Assembly (NCBI GenBank): GCA_026706595.1
Contig: JAPOYL010000011.1
Location: 133,686-197,685 of the forward strand
Source of the DNA: Gammaproteobacteria bacterium
GTDB lineage: Bacteria; Pseudomonadota; Gammaproteobacteria; UBA4575
Reading direction: 5' to 3'
DNA: 64,000 nucleotides
Positions within the stretch are counted from its first letter, which is position 1. Each line of letters opens with the position of its first letter. Of the stretch, positions 11,576 through 22,060 are shown piece by piece. The notes beneath the pieces were generated by a model. That model did not search any database. It worked only from the letters and a program-made list of their open reading frames with translations, and had not been told where the DNA came from. The translations under genes and the position numbers were made by a program.

Positions 11576-12865
11576 ATGAAGCCTTCTGCAACTGATCGGC
11601 GCCGGGCGAATCCGAATCCCGGTACGCGGGTCGATATTGATACCTCACATATCAACCGCGACGCCCTGCGTGTGATTTCGGGACTGCATGCAGCAGGATT
11701 CCAGGCCTACCTTGTCGGCGGCGGTGTCCGCGATCTTCTTCTGGGGTTTTCACCCAAGGACTTCAATATCGCGACCGATGCGCATCCCGAAGACGTGCGC
11801 AGGCAGTTTGAGAACAGCCGCATCATTGGCCGGCGTTTCCGGATTGTGCATGTATATTTTTCCCAAGGATACGTGGAGGTTGCAACATTTCGTGCAGCCG
11901 GGCGCGCGCATGTCAACGAGCAGGGCCGCATTCTCGCCGACAATACCTACGGAAGCATCGAGGAGGATGCATTTCGCAGGGATTTCACGGTCAATGCCCT
12001 GTACTACGATCCCGAGGCGGGACAACTGCTCGACCTGGTGGAGGGTCGCCAGGATCTAGGCGCCAAGCTGTTGCGGGTGATCGGTGACCCGGAATTGCGC
12101 TTTCGTGAAGACCCGGTGCGCATGCTGCGTGCCGTGCGCCTTGCTGCCAAGCTGGGGTTCGGGATCGAGGCACAGGCGAAGGCCGCCATTGGCCGTCTGG
12201 GTTATCTGCTGTCTGAAGTACCGCCTGCAAGGCTGTTTGATGAGATGCTCAAGCTGTTTCACGGCGGGTATGCGGTACAGACCTTCCAGGCATTGCACGA
12301 CTCCGGTCTGTTCAAGTACCTGTTGCCGCTGACCGAGAAGGCACTGCAGGACCCGTCACAGAAGAGGTTTAGCGATCTGGTCTACGGGGCCTTGCAAAAC
12401 ACGGATGAGCGAATCCGTGCAGGGAAACCGGTCACCCCCTCGTTCTTGTACGCGGTCTTTTTGTGGGGTCCGATGCAGGTGCTGGCCCGGCAACTGGAGC
12501 TGGAAGGCCTGTCTCCCAGGGTCGCTCGCGAAGCCGCCATGAAAGACACTATCCTCTCGCAACTGCGCTACACCTCGATCCCGAAAAGACTGGGGTTTCC
12601 GATACGCGATGTCTGGGAGTTGCAGTACCGGTTTTACCGCAAGCGTGGCAAGCAGGTGTTTCGCCTGTACCGTCATCCCCGTTTCCGTGCGGCCTATGAT
12701 TTTCTGTGCCTGCGTGCCGGTGCAGGAGAACCGGTGGACAAGTTGTGTGAATGGTGGACGGTGTTTCAGGCGGCTGAACCGGGCATGCAAAAGAAAATGG
12801 CACGTTCGTCAGGTGGCAAGGCGGGCAAGACACTCTACCGGCCCCGGTCCAAGACCTACCACTAG
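11576..12865 (+). CDS. pcnB: Poly(A) polymerase I
   Basis: Class II nucleotidyltransferase adding 3' poly(A) tails that promote RNA decay. The 429-residue protein has GGGVRDLLLG at about residues 47-56, then KDFNIATDA; GRRFRIVHV is the signature separating poly(A) polymerases from CCA-adding enzymes. The basic C-terminal tail is typical. The oddity is DFN where the catalytic carboxylate pair is usually DFD (E. coli DFD), read from GAC TTC AAT near 11760; whether this lineage tolerates Asn is unknown to me. It is followed at 37 bases by folK, the common gammaproteobacterial order. Upstream lies the transferred cassette, so its ancestral upstream neighbour has been displaced. Confidence 0.94.
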   Translation: MKPSATDRRRANPNPGTRVDIDTSHINRDALRVISGLHAAGFQAYLVGGGVRDLLLGFSPKDFNIATDAHPEDVRRQFENSRIIGRRFRIVHVYFSQGYVEVATFRAAGRAHVNEQGRILADNTYGSIEEDAFRRDFTVNALYYDPEAGQLLDLVEGRQDLGAKLLRVIGDPELRFREDPVRMLRAVRLAAKLGFGIEAQAKAAIGRLGYLLSEVPPARLFDEMLKLFHGGYAVQTFQALHDSGLFKYLLPLTEKALQDPSQKRFSDLVYGALQNTDERIRAGKPVTPSFLYAVFLWGPMQVLARQLELEGLSPRVAREAAMKDTILSQLRYTSIPKRLGFPIRDVWELQYRFYRKRGKQVFRLYRHPRFRAAYDFLCLRAGAGEPVDKLCEWWTVFQAAEPGMQKKMARSSGGKAGKTLYRPRSKTYH

Positions 12866-12902
12866 GCACACATGGCCTGAAGCACGGACCCGGAGCTGAA
12901 CC

Positions 12903-13406
12903 ATGCTGGCATACATCGGTCTGGGCAGCAATCTGGAGAGTCCCGAAAAGCAGCTCCCGCGTGCCATGCAGACCTTGCAGCAACTGCCTGACATCCAGTT
13001 GTTGCGAAGTTCGAGTCTGTATAGGAGCCAGCCCATGGGAATGGCCGGGCAACCCGATTTTGTCAATGCAGTTGCCAAGATTTCCACGGACCTCTACCCT
13101 ATGGAGTTATTGGCCATTCTGCAGGAAATCGAGCAGCAGCATCAGCGTGTGCGAACGGAAGAACGCTGGGGCCCGAGAACGCTTGATCTGGACATCCTGC
13201 TGTACGGGGACCTGCAGATGCACACAAAAGAGCTTCAGATACCGCATCCCGGCATAAGTGATCGGGAATTCGTATTGATTCCCTTACAAGAGATAGAGGG
13301 GGATCTCGTGATCCCCGGCAAGGGCAGCCTGCGTGAATTGATTGACAAGCTTCCCGCGTACCAGTTAACCAAGATAGCGACCCCGGATGTCGGAGCACAG
13401 CCTTAA
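12903..13406 (+). CDS. folK: 2-amino-4-hydroxy-6-hydroxymethyldihydropteridine pyrophosphokinase
   Basis: HPPK transfers pyrophosphate from ATP to 6-hydroxymethyl-7,8-dihydropterin in folate synthesis. The 167-residue protein is of normal length. GLGSNL near the N-terminus and RTLDLDILLYGD, which carries the two magnesium-binding aspartates, are both present, along with the R-rich EERWGPR segment that closes over ATP. Start is the ATG at 12903, 37 bases after pcnB. The 3' end overlaps the next gene by 20 bases, pointing to one operon running pcnB-folK-dNK-panB-panC. Confidence 0.96.
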   Translation: MLAYIGLGSNLESPEKQLPRAMQTLQQLPDIQLLRSSSLYRSQPMGMAGQPDFVNAVAKISTDLYPMELLAILQEIEQQHQRVRTEERWGPRTLDLDILLYGDLQMHTKELQIPHPGISDREFVLIPLQEIEGDLVIPGKGSLRELIDKLPAYQLTKIATPDVGAQP

Positions 13407-14037
13407 ATACATCGTCATCGAAGGATCCATCGGTGTCGGCAAGACCAGTCTGGCGCAACGCCTGGGCGATGAGTTTGGCTCATACCTGCTGCTTGAGCAG
13501 GCGGATGAAAATCCCTTTCTTGAGCAGTTCTACCAGAACCCCAGGGAAGCGGCCCTGTCCACACAATTGTTTTTTTTGCTGCGAAGGACCAAGCAGTTGC
13601 AGGAATTCAGGCAAGCCGATATCTTTTCACCAGTCCGGATATCCGATTTCCTGATCGAAAAAGACCAGCTGTTTGCGCAGATCACTCTCAATGCCAGCGA
13701 ATATGAGCTGTATAAGCAGGTGTACTCCTACCTGACGATTGATGCTCCTAAGCCGGACCTGGTTGTGTATCTGCAAGCCCCTGTGGAAGTCCTGATGCAA
13801 CGCATACGAAAACGCAAGCGGGGGTACGAGCGCCTGATTGGATCCGCCTATCTGGAACAGTTAAATGCGGCCTATGCAAAATTCTTTTACAACTATGTCG
13901 ACGCCCCCTGCCTGATCGTGAACGCGAGCGAAATCGATTTCATCAACAGCGAAAAGGATTACCAGCAACTGCTGCAACAGATCCTGGGCACCACGGCTGG
14001 GAAACGCTATTTCAACCCACTGCCGTTCGCCAGCTGA
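13387..14037 (+). CDS. Deoxynucleoside kinase (deoxyadenosine/deoxyguanosine kinase family)
   Basis: A 216-residue kinase that phosphorylates deoxynucleosides for salvage. The P-loop GSIGVGKTSL is at residues 13-22, and ISDFLIEKDQLFA matches the conserved SDFLxEKDxxFA segment of proteobacterial dNKs. The RIRKRKRGYE stretch forms the arginine-rich lid. The substrate preference cannot be read from sequence. The ATG lies inside the last 20 bases of folK, so the pair is probably translationally coupled. A dNK gene between folK and panB is a recurrent gammaproteobacterial arrangement, which supports the call. Confidence 0.9.
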   Translation: MSEHSLKYIVIEGSIGVGKTSLAQRLGDEFGSYLLLEQADENPFLEQFYQNPREAALSTQLFFLLRRTKQLQEFRQADIFSPVRISDFLIEKDQLFAQITLNASEYELYKQVYSYLTIDAPKPDLVVYLQAPVEVLMQRIRKRKRGYERLIGSAYLEQLNAAYAKFFYNYVDAPCLIVNASEIDFINSEKDYQQLLQQILGTTAGKRYFNPLPFAS

Positions 14038-14061
14038 ATTCGTGAGTATCCGGTACGCCCC

Positions 14062-14865
14062 ATGAGTGTCCATCATCCCGCCAAAAGCATCACCCTGAAG
14101 CGCTTGCAGGCCATGAAGTCGCAGGCTGAGAAAATTGCCTGCCTGACCGCCTATGACGCGAGTTTTGCCGCCGTGCTGGATGCGACGGGGGTTGATGTGA
14201 TTCTGGTCGGTGATTCCCTAGGCATGGTCATACAGGGCCGAGAGAGCACGGTATCCGTGACCATGGACGACATGATCTATCATAGCCAGTGCGTCACTTC
14301 GGCAGTCCGGCATGCCTTCGTGATCGCCGACATGCCCTTCATGACGTACACCAGCGTGCAGCAGGCCCTGGACAATGCGACGGACCTGATCCAGCTGGGA
14401 GGTGTTCAGATGGTCAAGCTGGAAGCCTCGGTCCGCCAGGCGAGCATTGTGCAGGAACTGAGCGAATGCGGCATCCCCGTGTGTGCGCACCTGGGTTTGC
14501 GCCCGCAGTATATTCACAAGCTTGGCGGATATTCCATGCAGGGCAACGACCAAAAAAGTTCAGATGACTTGCTGAGAAGTGCGGAAAGCCTGCAGGCTGC
14601 AGGTGCCGATATGCTGTTGCTCGAATGCATCCCCGAAACGCTGGCGCGGCGCATCACAAGCAGTAGCTCCATACCGGTCATCGGTATCGGTGCCGGACAG
14701 GACTGCGACGGGCAAATTCTGGTGCTGCACGATGTGCTGGGCATCACCCGGGGCATTACGCCGAAATTTGCAAAAAATTTCCTTGCCGACACACACGACA
14801 TTCCATCGGCGATCCGCGCATACGTGGATGCTGTGAAAAGTTGCAGTTTTCCATTGAAGCCCTGA
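14062..14865 (+). CDS. panB: 3-methyl-2-oxobutanoate hydroxymethyltransferase
   Basis: Ketopantoate hydroxymethyltransferase, the first committed step to pantothenate and CoA: it adds a hydroxymethyl group from methylene-tetrahydrofolate to alpha-ketoisovalerate. The 267 residues have CLTAYDASFA, VGDSLGMV (metal-binding Asp), DMPFM, VKLE and the GIGAGQDCDGQILVLHD signature. The length is standard for the TIM-barrel family. ATG at 14062 follows dNK by 24 bases. The preceding folate gene and the following panC form a vitamin-synthesis operon. Confidence 0.97.
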   Translation: MSVHHPAKSITLKRLQAMKSQAEKIACLTAYDASFAAVLDATGVDVILVGDSLGMVIQGRESTVSVTMDDMIYHSQCVTSAVRHAFVIADMPFMTYTSVQQALDNATDLIQLGGVQMVKLEASVRQASIVQELSECGIPVCAHLGLRPQYIHKLGGYSMQGNDQKSSDDLLRSAESLQAAGADMLLLECIPETLARRITSSSSIPVIGIGAGQDCDGQILVLHDVLGITRGITPKFAKNFLADTHDIPSAIRAYVDAVKSCSFPLKP

Positions 14866-14882
14866 CTGCATCAAACCGGACC

Positions 14883-15734
14883 ATGCAAACTGTTGCGACA
14901 GTGGCTGACTTGCGCCAGCAGCTTTCTTTGTGGAAGGCGCAGGGCGAGCGTATTGTGCTGGTGCCCACCATGGGAAACCTGCACGAGGGGCACCTCGCGC
15001 TGGTCAGGCATGCTGCCCGCTGTGGCAGTAAAATCGTGTGTACTATTTTCGTCAACAGCCTGCAGTTTGACCGTCAGGAGGACCTGGCTGCCTACCCGAG
15101 GACCCCCCGAGAAGACCTGCATGCCTTGCGCTGTGAGAATACCGACCTGGTGTTCATGCCGGAACATGCAGAAGTCTACGCCGAGCAGCACCGCGTTCAA
15201 AAAAGCCTGCCTGTGAATCCGCTGTACCGGCAGCTGTGCGGGAAGTATCGGCCAGGATTTTTTGACGGTGTCGCCGAGGTGGTAAGCCGGCTGTTCCACA
15301 TGACAGACCCCGACGTGGCGGTATTCGGAGAGAAGGACTATCAGCAACTGCTCATCATCAAGCAACTGGTGAGGGATTTGGGGCTGGCTATTGAGATTGA
15401 GCAGGTGCCGACCCAGCGCGAGCATGACGGTCTGGCATTCAGTTCGCGCAATGCATACCTTGAGCCGCAGGAACGTGCCATGGCCCCGCAACTGTATGCC
15501 GAGCTGGTCCGTGTGGGCGAGCGGATCAAAAGCGGCCTGCGCACATTTTCGCAAATGGAATCCCAGGCAACCGAGCGACTGCAACGGGCAGGATTTCGCC
15601 CGGATTACGTGGCCATCCGGGATGCCGAAACTCTCGAAAACGCCGCCTATGAAGCCGACAACATCGTCATTCTGGCGGCTGCCTGGCTTGGAAAGGCACG
15701 GCTGATCGACAATATAGCGGTGCGGCCGGGCTGA
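14883..15734 (+). CDS. panC: Pantothenate synthetase
   Basis: Pantoate-beta-alanine ligase, which makes pantothenate through a pantoyl-adenylate. The 283-residue length equals the E. coli enzyme when the ATG at 14883 is used; an open frame runs back to a TTG at 14841 inside panB, but those extra 14 residues have no family match. PTMGNLHEGHL carries the HIGH-type nucleotide-binding motif, FGEKDYQQL and SSRNAYL the remaining active-site segments. It follows panB by 17 bases. Unusually for the operon, no panD is seen next to it. Confidence 0.96.
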   Translation: MQTVATVADLRQQLSLWKAQGERIVLVPTMGNLHEGHLALVRHAARCGSKIVCTIFVNSLQFDRQEDLAAYPRTPREDLHALRCENTDLVFMPEHAEVYAEQHRVQKSLPVNPLYRQLCGKYRPGFFDGVAEVVSRLFHMTDPDVAVFGEKDYQQLLIIKQLVRDLGLAIEIEQVPTQREHDGLAFSSRNAYLEPQERAMAPQLYAELVRVGERIKSGLRTFSQMESQATERLQRAGFRPDYVAIRDAETLENAAYEADNIVILAAAWLGKARLIDNIAVRPG

Positions 15735-15830
15735 ATGAGCGGTCCGCACCCCCTGCCCATCGCCTTCTCTTGCACAGGTGGGGTCTTGCCTTGCGGTGGA
15801 TGATGTACTGGCCGTGTGGCAGAGAAGGTG

Positions 15831-17408
15831 ATGCGTAGACCTCTTCCAGAACTGGGTTCCTACCGGGCGCTTCGCTCCCATGCACAGGAAATCGAGAAAC
15901 GCACCTTGCGTGACTGGTTTGCACAGGATCCTTTGCGGTTTGAGACGTTTTCACGGGAACTGGAGCAATTCCTGTTTGATTTTTCCAGAAACCGCATTTG
16001 CGACAAGACGGTAGACAAGCTCCTCGACCTTTCTTCGGAATGCGAAGTCGAGTCCTGGCGTGACAGGATGTTTGCCGGCGAATCCATCAACCTGACGGAG
16101 AACCTGCCCGTCCAGCACACGGCACTCCGTGATCCGGGTCCCGCGTCCGGCGAGCCGGGAATGTTGCACAGTCGGACACTGGAACGCATGGAGGTACTTG
16201 CCGAAGAAATCCACGAGCAGGGTTTCACGGATGTGGTCCATCTGGGTGCAGGGGGTTCTCAGACGGGCCCCCGGCTGGTATGTGATGCGTTCAGTGATGC
16301 TGCTCAGGCCGGCCTGAGCATGCATTTCGTAGCCAATGCGGATGCCACGGAAATCAACCGCGTGCTGAAGGGGCGGGAAGCAGATAACACGCTTTTCATC
16401 ATCGCATCGAAAAGCTTCTCAACATCGGAAACCCTGGCCAATGCACAGGCCGCAAAAAACTGGCTCTTGCAGAATGGCATCGCAGACCCAAGGATTGCAC
16501 GGCATTTTGTTGCCGTGACCTCCATGCCCGAACGGGCCAGTGAATGGGGGATTCCGGAATCCCGGGTGCTGCCGGTATGGGATTCGGTGGGCGGGCGCTT
16601 TTCAGTATGGTCTGCTGTCGGATTCGGTATCGTGCTCTACCTCGGCATGCCGGCATTCAGGCAACTGCTGCAGGGTGCCAGGGAGATGGATCGCCATTTC
16701 CGGACCGCTCCTCCAAGGCAGAATGTGCCGCTGCTGCTCGCCTTGCTGGGCATATGGAATCAGCATTTCATGGGTACGGTTGCGCAGGTTGTCCTGCCGT
16801 ATGATGCGCGCTTGCGCTACCTGCCGGGATATCTGCAGCAACTGGAGATGGAAAGCAACGGCAAGTGCGTGGACCGGGCCGGGCGCGCTCTGGGCGTGCC
16901 GGGTTCTGCCATCGTTTTCGGAGATATCGGCACGAACGCACAGCACGGGTTTTTCCAGTATCTGCACCAGGGAAGCCATGTAGTGCACTGCGATTTCATC
17001 GGCGTAGTGCGGGCAGGGCACTCCAACCGCTCCCAGCATGAAATGCTGCTGTCCAACATGATTGCACAGGCCCGGGCCCTGATGCATGGCCAGACACTGG
17101 AAGAGGCCCAGGCCCGAACCCAGACAGAGTCAGCCGAGCACAGGGTGTTTCCCGGCAACCGCACCAGCAACACGATTTTGCTCAGGGAGCTTACCCCGCA
17201 TACCCTGGGTCAGTTACTGGCCCTATACGAACACAAGGTGTTTGTGGAGGGCATCGTCCTGAATATCAACTCATTTGATCAGCCAGGTGTCGAACTGGGG
17301 AAGAACCTGGCCGAATGCCTGCTCGAGAGCCTGCGGTCCAGAGATTTAGTGCAGGATTTCGACCCTGCAACGCGTGCGCTGCTGGATTACTACAGGAAAC
17401 ATGCCTGA
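15831..17408 (+). CDS. pgi: Glucose-6-phosphate isomerase
   Basis: Interconverts glucose-6-phosphate and fructose-6-phosphate. The protein is about 525 residues. NLTENLPVQHTALR, the SIS-domain segments VHLGAGGSQTGPR and SKSFSTSET, and GGRFSVWSAVG are all present; NGKCVDRAGR and GTNAQHGFFQYLHQ follow in order, with catalytic Glu and His in the expected segments. Start is uncertain: ATG at 15831 is used here, and GTG at 15816 in frame adds five residues; neither has a well-spaced Shine-Dalgarno. The ends of pgi and queG converge with eight bases between them, leaving no room for a conventional terminator. Confidence 0.95.
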   Translation: MRRPLPELGSYRALRSHAQEIEKRTLRDWFAQDPLRFETFSRELEQFLFDFSRNRICDKTVDKLLDLSSECEVESWRDRMFAGESINLTENLPVQHTALRDPGPASGEPGMLHSRTLERMEVLAEEIHEQGFTDVVHLGAGGSQTGPRLVCDAFSDAAQAGLSMHFVANADATEINRVLKGREADNTLFIIASKSFSTSETLANAQAAKNWLLQNGIADPRIARHFVAVTSMPERASEWGIPESRVLPVWDSVGGRFSVWSAVGFGIVLYLGMPAFRQLLQGAREMDRHFRTAPPRQNVPLLLALLGIWNQHFMGTVAQVVLPYDARLRYLPGYLQQLEMESNGKCVDRAGRALGVPGSAIVFGDIGTNAQHGFFQYLHQGSHVVHCDFIGVVRAGHSNRSQHEMLLSNMIAQARALMHGQTLEEAQARTQTESAEHRVFPGNRTSNTILLRELTPHTLGQLLALYEHKVFVEGIVLNINSFDQPGVELGKNLAECLLESLRSRDLVQDFDPATRALLDYYRKHA

Positions 17409-17416
17409 GTCCCGTC

Positions 17417-18507
<1,091 letters not shown>

Positions 18508-18517
<10 letters not shown>

Positions 18518-18534
18518 CGTTAATTACGTATAAT
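18508..18534 (+). promoter_or_regulatory. Possible promoter of nnrD
   Basis: A perfect TATAAT at 18529-18534 sits six bases before the nnrD ATG. Upstream there is only TTGTGG at 18508-18513 with a short 15-base spacer, so the -35 is poor. If used, transcription would start at the ATG and give a leaderless message. The site overlaps the longer queG start. Confidence 0.35.
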
Positions 18535-18540
18535 TTACCG

Positions 18541-20028
18541 ATGTCTTTCATCCCTGAAAATATTTATCTGGTCAGGCAGGTCCGCGAAATGGACCGCATG
18601 GCGATCGGGGAATGCGGGATTCCCGGCTACACGCTGATGCAGCGAGCAGGTCAGGCTGCCTTTGACCTGGTCCGGGCCAGCTGGCCGGATGCCAAGGATT
18701 TTGTGGTGGTGACTGGGCCCGGGAACAATGGCGGAGACGGTTATGTCATTGCCCGCCTGGCGCGTGCAGCCGGGATGCGGGCAAGCGTTTTGCAGTCAGG
18801 TGATCACTCCGGGCTCACCGGTGATGCCGGGCGTGCCCGCGACGAATATCTGGAGCACGGTGGTCAATGCTCGGTCTTTACCGGACAGCAGGCACTGCCG
18901 GGGTGCGATCTTGTCATCGATGCCTTACTGGGTTCCGGGTTGACCCGGGCCGTTGAGGGGGAGTTTGCGGCTGTGATACAGGCTATGAATGCCCAACCCG
19001 CTCCAGTCCTGAGCGTGGATGTTCCCTCGGGGCTCGATGCCGACTGTGGCATGGCCCTGGGAGAAGCAGTGCTTGCACAGGCCACCATCACCTTTGTCGG
19101 CATGAAGCTGGGCTTGATCACCGGGGCTGGGCGCCGTCACGCCGGCAGCATCTTTTTCGACGATTTGCAGATTCCGGATGAAGTGTTCCAGGCGATTCCG
19201 GCCTGCTGTCATAGAGTGGCCCTGGAAGGTCTGCATGAGTTGCTCGGGGTGCGCCACCCGGATGCCCACAAGGGCGATTTCGGACATGTGCTTGTGGTCG
19301 GGGGCAATGCGGGCATGGCCGGGTCTGTCAGACTGGCAGCTCAAGCTGCTGCACGGGTTGGCAGCGGACTGGTATCGGTGGCCACGGTGCCACAGCATGC
19401 CAGCCAGATCAGTGCTGCCTGTCCCGAGGTGATGGCGCACGGCGTGCGCAATCGCAGAGAACTTGATGCGCTGATCCACCGTGCCACGGTCGTGGCAATC
19501 GGGCCCGGGCTCGGGCAGGATCCGTGGGCCAGGGAACTGTTTGCCCGGGTTCTGGAACTGGATCTCCCGACAGTCGTGGACGCCGATGCATTGAATTTGC
19601 TCGCACTCGATCCGGTGCACAAAGAATCCTGGGTTCTGACCCCGCACCCCGGGGAAGCCGCCCGGCTGTCGAAGGTGGGCACCCGGGAAATCCAGCAGAA
19701 CCGCCTTGGACGGGTACAGGCCTTGCAGGAGCAATACGGCGGTGCCTGCGTTCTGAAAGGCTGTGGCACGCTGGTGGCTGGCGAGGACCGGGTGTCCGTG
19801 TGTACGGCGGGAAATCCCGGCATGGCCTCGGGAGGCATGGGGGATGTACTGACAGGGGTCATTGCAGGGCTGCTCGCTCAGGGGCTGGAGCTGTACGATG
19901 CGGCACGCTTCGGCGTGCAACTGCATGCCCAAGGTGCGGACATGGCCGCGCGCGAAGGCCAGCGTGGTCTGCTGGCCAGCGATTTGTTTTTACCGCTTCA
20001 CACCCTGGTCAATGCGGCCTGTGACTGA
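18541..20028 (+). CDS. nnr: Bifunctional NAD(P)HX epimerase / ADP-dependent NAD(P)HX dehydratase
   Basis: Repairs hydrated NADH and NADPH. The N-terminal half (YjeF_N, about residues 1-210) epimerises NAD(P)HX and contains GPGNNGGDGYV and DALLGSGL. The C-terminal half (carbohydrate-kinase-like, about 230-495) dehydrates the S form and contains HKGDFGHVLVVGG, AIGPGLG, LTPHPGEAARL and the NPGMASGGMGDVLTG signature. The open frame reaches 18472, but the ATG at 18541 fits the family N-terminus and leaves 495 residues, the usual fused length. tsaE follows at five bases, as in E. coli and relatives. Confidence 0.95.
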   Translation: MSFIPENIYLVRQVREMDRMAIGECGIPGYTLMQRAGQAAFDLVRASWPDAKDFVVVTGPGNNGGDGYVIARLARAAGMRASVLQSGDHSGLTGDAGRARDEYLEHGGQCSVFTGQQALPGCDLVIDALLGSGLTRAVEGEFAAVIQAMNAQPAPVLSVDVPSGLDADCGMALGEAVLAQATITFVGMKLGLITGAGRRHAGSIFFDDLQIPDEVFQAIPACCHRVALEGLHELLGVRHPDAHKGDFGHVLVVGGNAGMAGSVRLAAQAAARVGSGLVSVATVPQHASQISAACPEVMAHGVRNRRELDALIHRATVVAIGPGLGQDPWARELFARVLELDLPTVVDADALNLLALDPVHKESWVLTPHPGEAARLSKVGTREIQQNRLGRVQALQEQYGGACVLKGCGTLVAGEDRVSVCTAGNPGMASGGMGDVLTGVIAGLLAQGLELYDAARFGVQLHAQGADMAAREGQRGLLASDLFLPLHTLVNAACD

Positions 20029-20033
20029 CCCAC

Positions 20034-20477
20034 ATGTATCTGGAGAATGAAACATCGACGCTTGGGTTTGGTGCCAGCGTGGCCCGTCTCAGTTACCCCC
20101 CGCTGGTCATACACCTGCGTGGAGACCTGGGCACGGGCAAGACCACGTTTGCGCGCGGCTTCATTCGTGCCCTCGGGCATTCCGGCCGGGTAAAAAGCCC
20201 GACATTTTCCCTTCAGGAAAGCTATGTGCTTGAGCAGGCAGCACTTTTTCATTTCGATCTGTACCGGATACAGGACCCGGCCGAGCTTGAGTTTATCGGT
20301 ATTCGCGATGCCGCAGGCGAAGCCGATACCATCTGCCTGATCGAATGGCCGGAGCGAGGGGCAGGGGAGATTCCAGAGGCCGATGTCGAACTTGTATTCC
20401 GGTATGCGGGGGAGGGTCGCGAGGTCGATTCCCATGGCAGGTCGGCCAAAGGTCGCTCAGTTATCAAGCTGTTGTAA
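20034..20477 (+). CDS. tsaE: tRNA threonylcarbamoyladenosine biosynthesis ATPase TsaE
   Basis: P-loop ATPase that works with TsaB and TsaD to make N6-threonylcarbamoyladenosine at position 37 of ANN-decoding tRNAs. The 147-residue protein has Walker A GDLGTGKTTFARG, the switch-like SPTFSLQESY, FDLYRIQDPAELEFIG and LIEWPERG, all in family order. It lies five bases after nnr, so the two are probably co-transcribed, and is followed by amiC, reproducing the yjeF-tsaE-ami order of E. coli. Confidence 0.96.
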   Translation: MYLENETSTLGFGASVARLSYPPLVIHLRGDLGTGKTTFARGFIRALGHSGRVKSPTFSLQESYVLEQAALFHFDLYRIQDPAELEFIGIRDAAGEADTICLIEWPERGAGEIPEADVELVFRYAGEGREVDSHGRSAKGRSVIKLL

Positions 20478-20646
20478 TACAGGACTCTAACTTAGGCAGC
20501 TATGCTAATAATTCCATTATAAAAATCACTTGTAGTGACGTAAAATCTTTGCCACACTTTCACCATGGTTTTATAACCAGGGTTGTATTTTCTCAGTGCG
20601 ACGTCAGACAGGCATGGTTTTGCGGGCAGGCTGGTTCGGTGCGGAC

Positions 20647-21966
20647 ATGTACCGGACAGGGATCTGCGCGCTGCTGGCACTGCTTGTGTTCCCGGCGCTG
20701 ACGGCGGCCGGGGTATCCAAAATCGAGGATGTCCGGATTGCAGACCGAGGCGACAGTACACGCATCGTGTTTGATCTGTCTTCTCCTGCGAAGCACAAGG
20801 TCTTCGTACTTTCGAACCCGCACCGGGTAGTCCTGGACATCGAGCGCTGCAAGGCGAACGGCAAGCTCAGTTCTGTCAAGGCCAAAAGCACTTTGCTGAA
20901 AAGTCTGCGCTATGCACAAAAGTCACCCCAGAAGCTGCGCGTAGTGCTGGACATGCAAACTGCGGTGGTACCGAAAAGCTGGCTGCTGGGCCCTGGCAAT
21001 GGAAAAGGACACCGTCTGGTACTCGACCTGTCCTCGGAGGTGAAACAACCGAGTGTCAAGCCCGTACTCGCCATGCCGGATACTTCGCACAGAAGGCGGG
21101 ATGCCATCATCGCGATTGATGCCGGGCATGGTGGCAAGGACCCGGGGGCCATCGGCCGCAAGGGCACTTACGAAAAGGTGATCGTACTGTCCATTGCAAA
21201 ACGGCTCAAAAACCTCATTGACAAGGAAAGGGGCATGCGCGCCGTGATGATCCGCAACGGCGACACCTACGTGCCCTTGCGAACGCGGATCAGAAAGGCG
21301 AGCCGGCTGAACGCGGACATGTTTATTTCCATCCATGCGGATGCATCGGTGAACCGCAATGCGCGGGGTTCGTCCGTGTATGTCTTGTCCCAGCGAGGCG
21401 CCACCAGCGAGGCGGCCCGGATCCTGGCACAACGTGAAAATGCGGCGGACAAGATCGGCGGGGTCAGCCTGGATGACAAGGACAAGGTACTCAAGTCAGT
21501 GCTGGTCGACTTGTCCCAGACGGCTACGATTGACGCCAGTATCGATCTTGCCGAAGACATCCTTCACGAACTCGGTGCAATCGGGAATCTGTTGCACAAC
21601 CGCGTGGAGCAGGCCGGATTCGCAGTGTTGAAATCGCCCGACATCCCTTCCGTGCTGGTGGAGACAGCCTTTATATCAAACCCCCAGGAAGAGCAGCGTT
21701 TGCGGACCCGAGCCCACCAGCAGAAGCTGGCGGCAGCCATTCTGAAAGGTATACGAAGGTACCTGAAGGATCATGCCCAAAGTGACATGCTCCTGGCCGC
21801 CTCCGGCAGTGGCAGCAGGCACGTGATACGAAGAGGTGAGACCCTTTCCACCATTGCCAATTACTACCAGATCGGAGTCGGTGAACTGCGCAGGGCCAAT
21901 GCCCTCAAGTCAGACAAGATTCGTGCAGGGCAGGTGCTGATGATCCCGGGGTCCACCGGAACCTAG
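20647..21966 (+). CDS. amiC: N-acetylmuramoyl-L-alanine amidase (AmiC-like) with AMIN and LysM domains
   Basis: Periplasmic zinc amidase that cuts peptidoglycan during cell separation. The ATG at 20647 gives a signal peptide (MYRTGICALLALLVF then ALTAAG), whereas the longest open frame from 20596 adds 17 residues without a signal. Domains in order: AMIN (about 25-125, septal targeting), a linker, the Amidase_3 catalytic domain with IDAGHGGKDPGA, a downstream FISIHADAS and VLVETAFISN carrying zinc-binding His and Glu residues, then a C-terminal LysM (RRGETLSTIANYY). Of 439 residues, only the LysM is absent from E. coli AmiC; Pseudomonas-type AmiB has it, so amiB is an alternative symbol. Confidence 0.93.
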   Translation: MYRTGICALLALLVFPALTAAGVSKIEDVRIADRGDSTRIVFDLSSPAKHKVFVLSNPHRVVLDIERCKANGKLSSVKAKSTLLKSLRYAQKSPQKLRVVLDMQTAVVPKSWLLGPGNGKGHRLVLDLSSEVKQPSVKPVLAMPDTSHRRRDAIIAIDAGHGGKDPGAIGRKGTYEKVIVLSIAKRLKNLIDKERGMRAVMIRNGDTYVPLRTRIRKASRLNADMFISIHADASVNRNARGSSVYVLSQRGATSEAARILAQRENAADKIGGVSLDDKDKVLKSVLVDLSQTATIDASIDLAEDILHELGAIGNLLHNRVEQAGFAVLKSPDIPSVLVETAFISNPQEEQRLRTRAHQQKLAAAILKGIRRYLKDHAQSDMLLAASGSGSRHVIRRGETLSTIANYYQIGVGELRRANALKSDKIRAGQVLMIPGSTGT

Positions 21967-22060
21967 CCCAGACCCGGCACCTGCCGGCAATACCCCGTTT
22001 TCAGGCTGGGGCGACCAGGCTGGAATGCTGCCCGCACCCGGGCGAGGGTTCCGTAGCTAC

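Noticed and set aside
11407..11655. 82-residue minus-strand frame before pcnB
   Set aside because: Overlaps the pcnB start, no start signal.
14871..15881. 336-residue minus-strand frame across panC
   Set aside because: Antisense to panC and pgi start; no homology.
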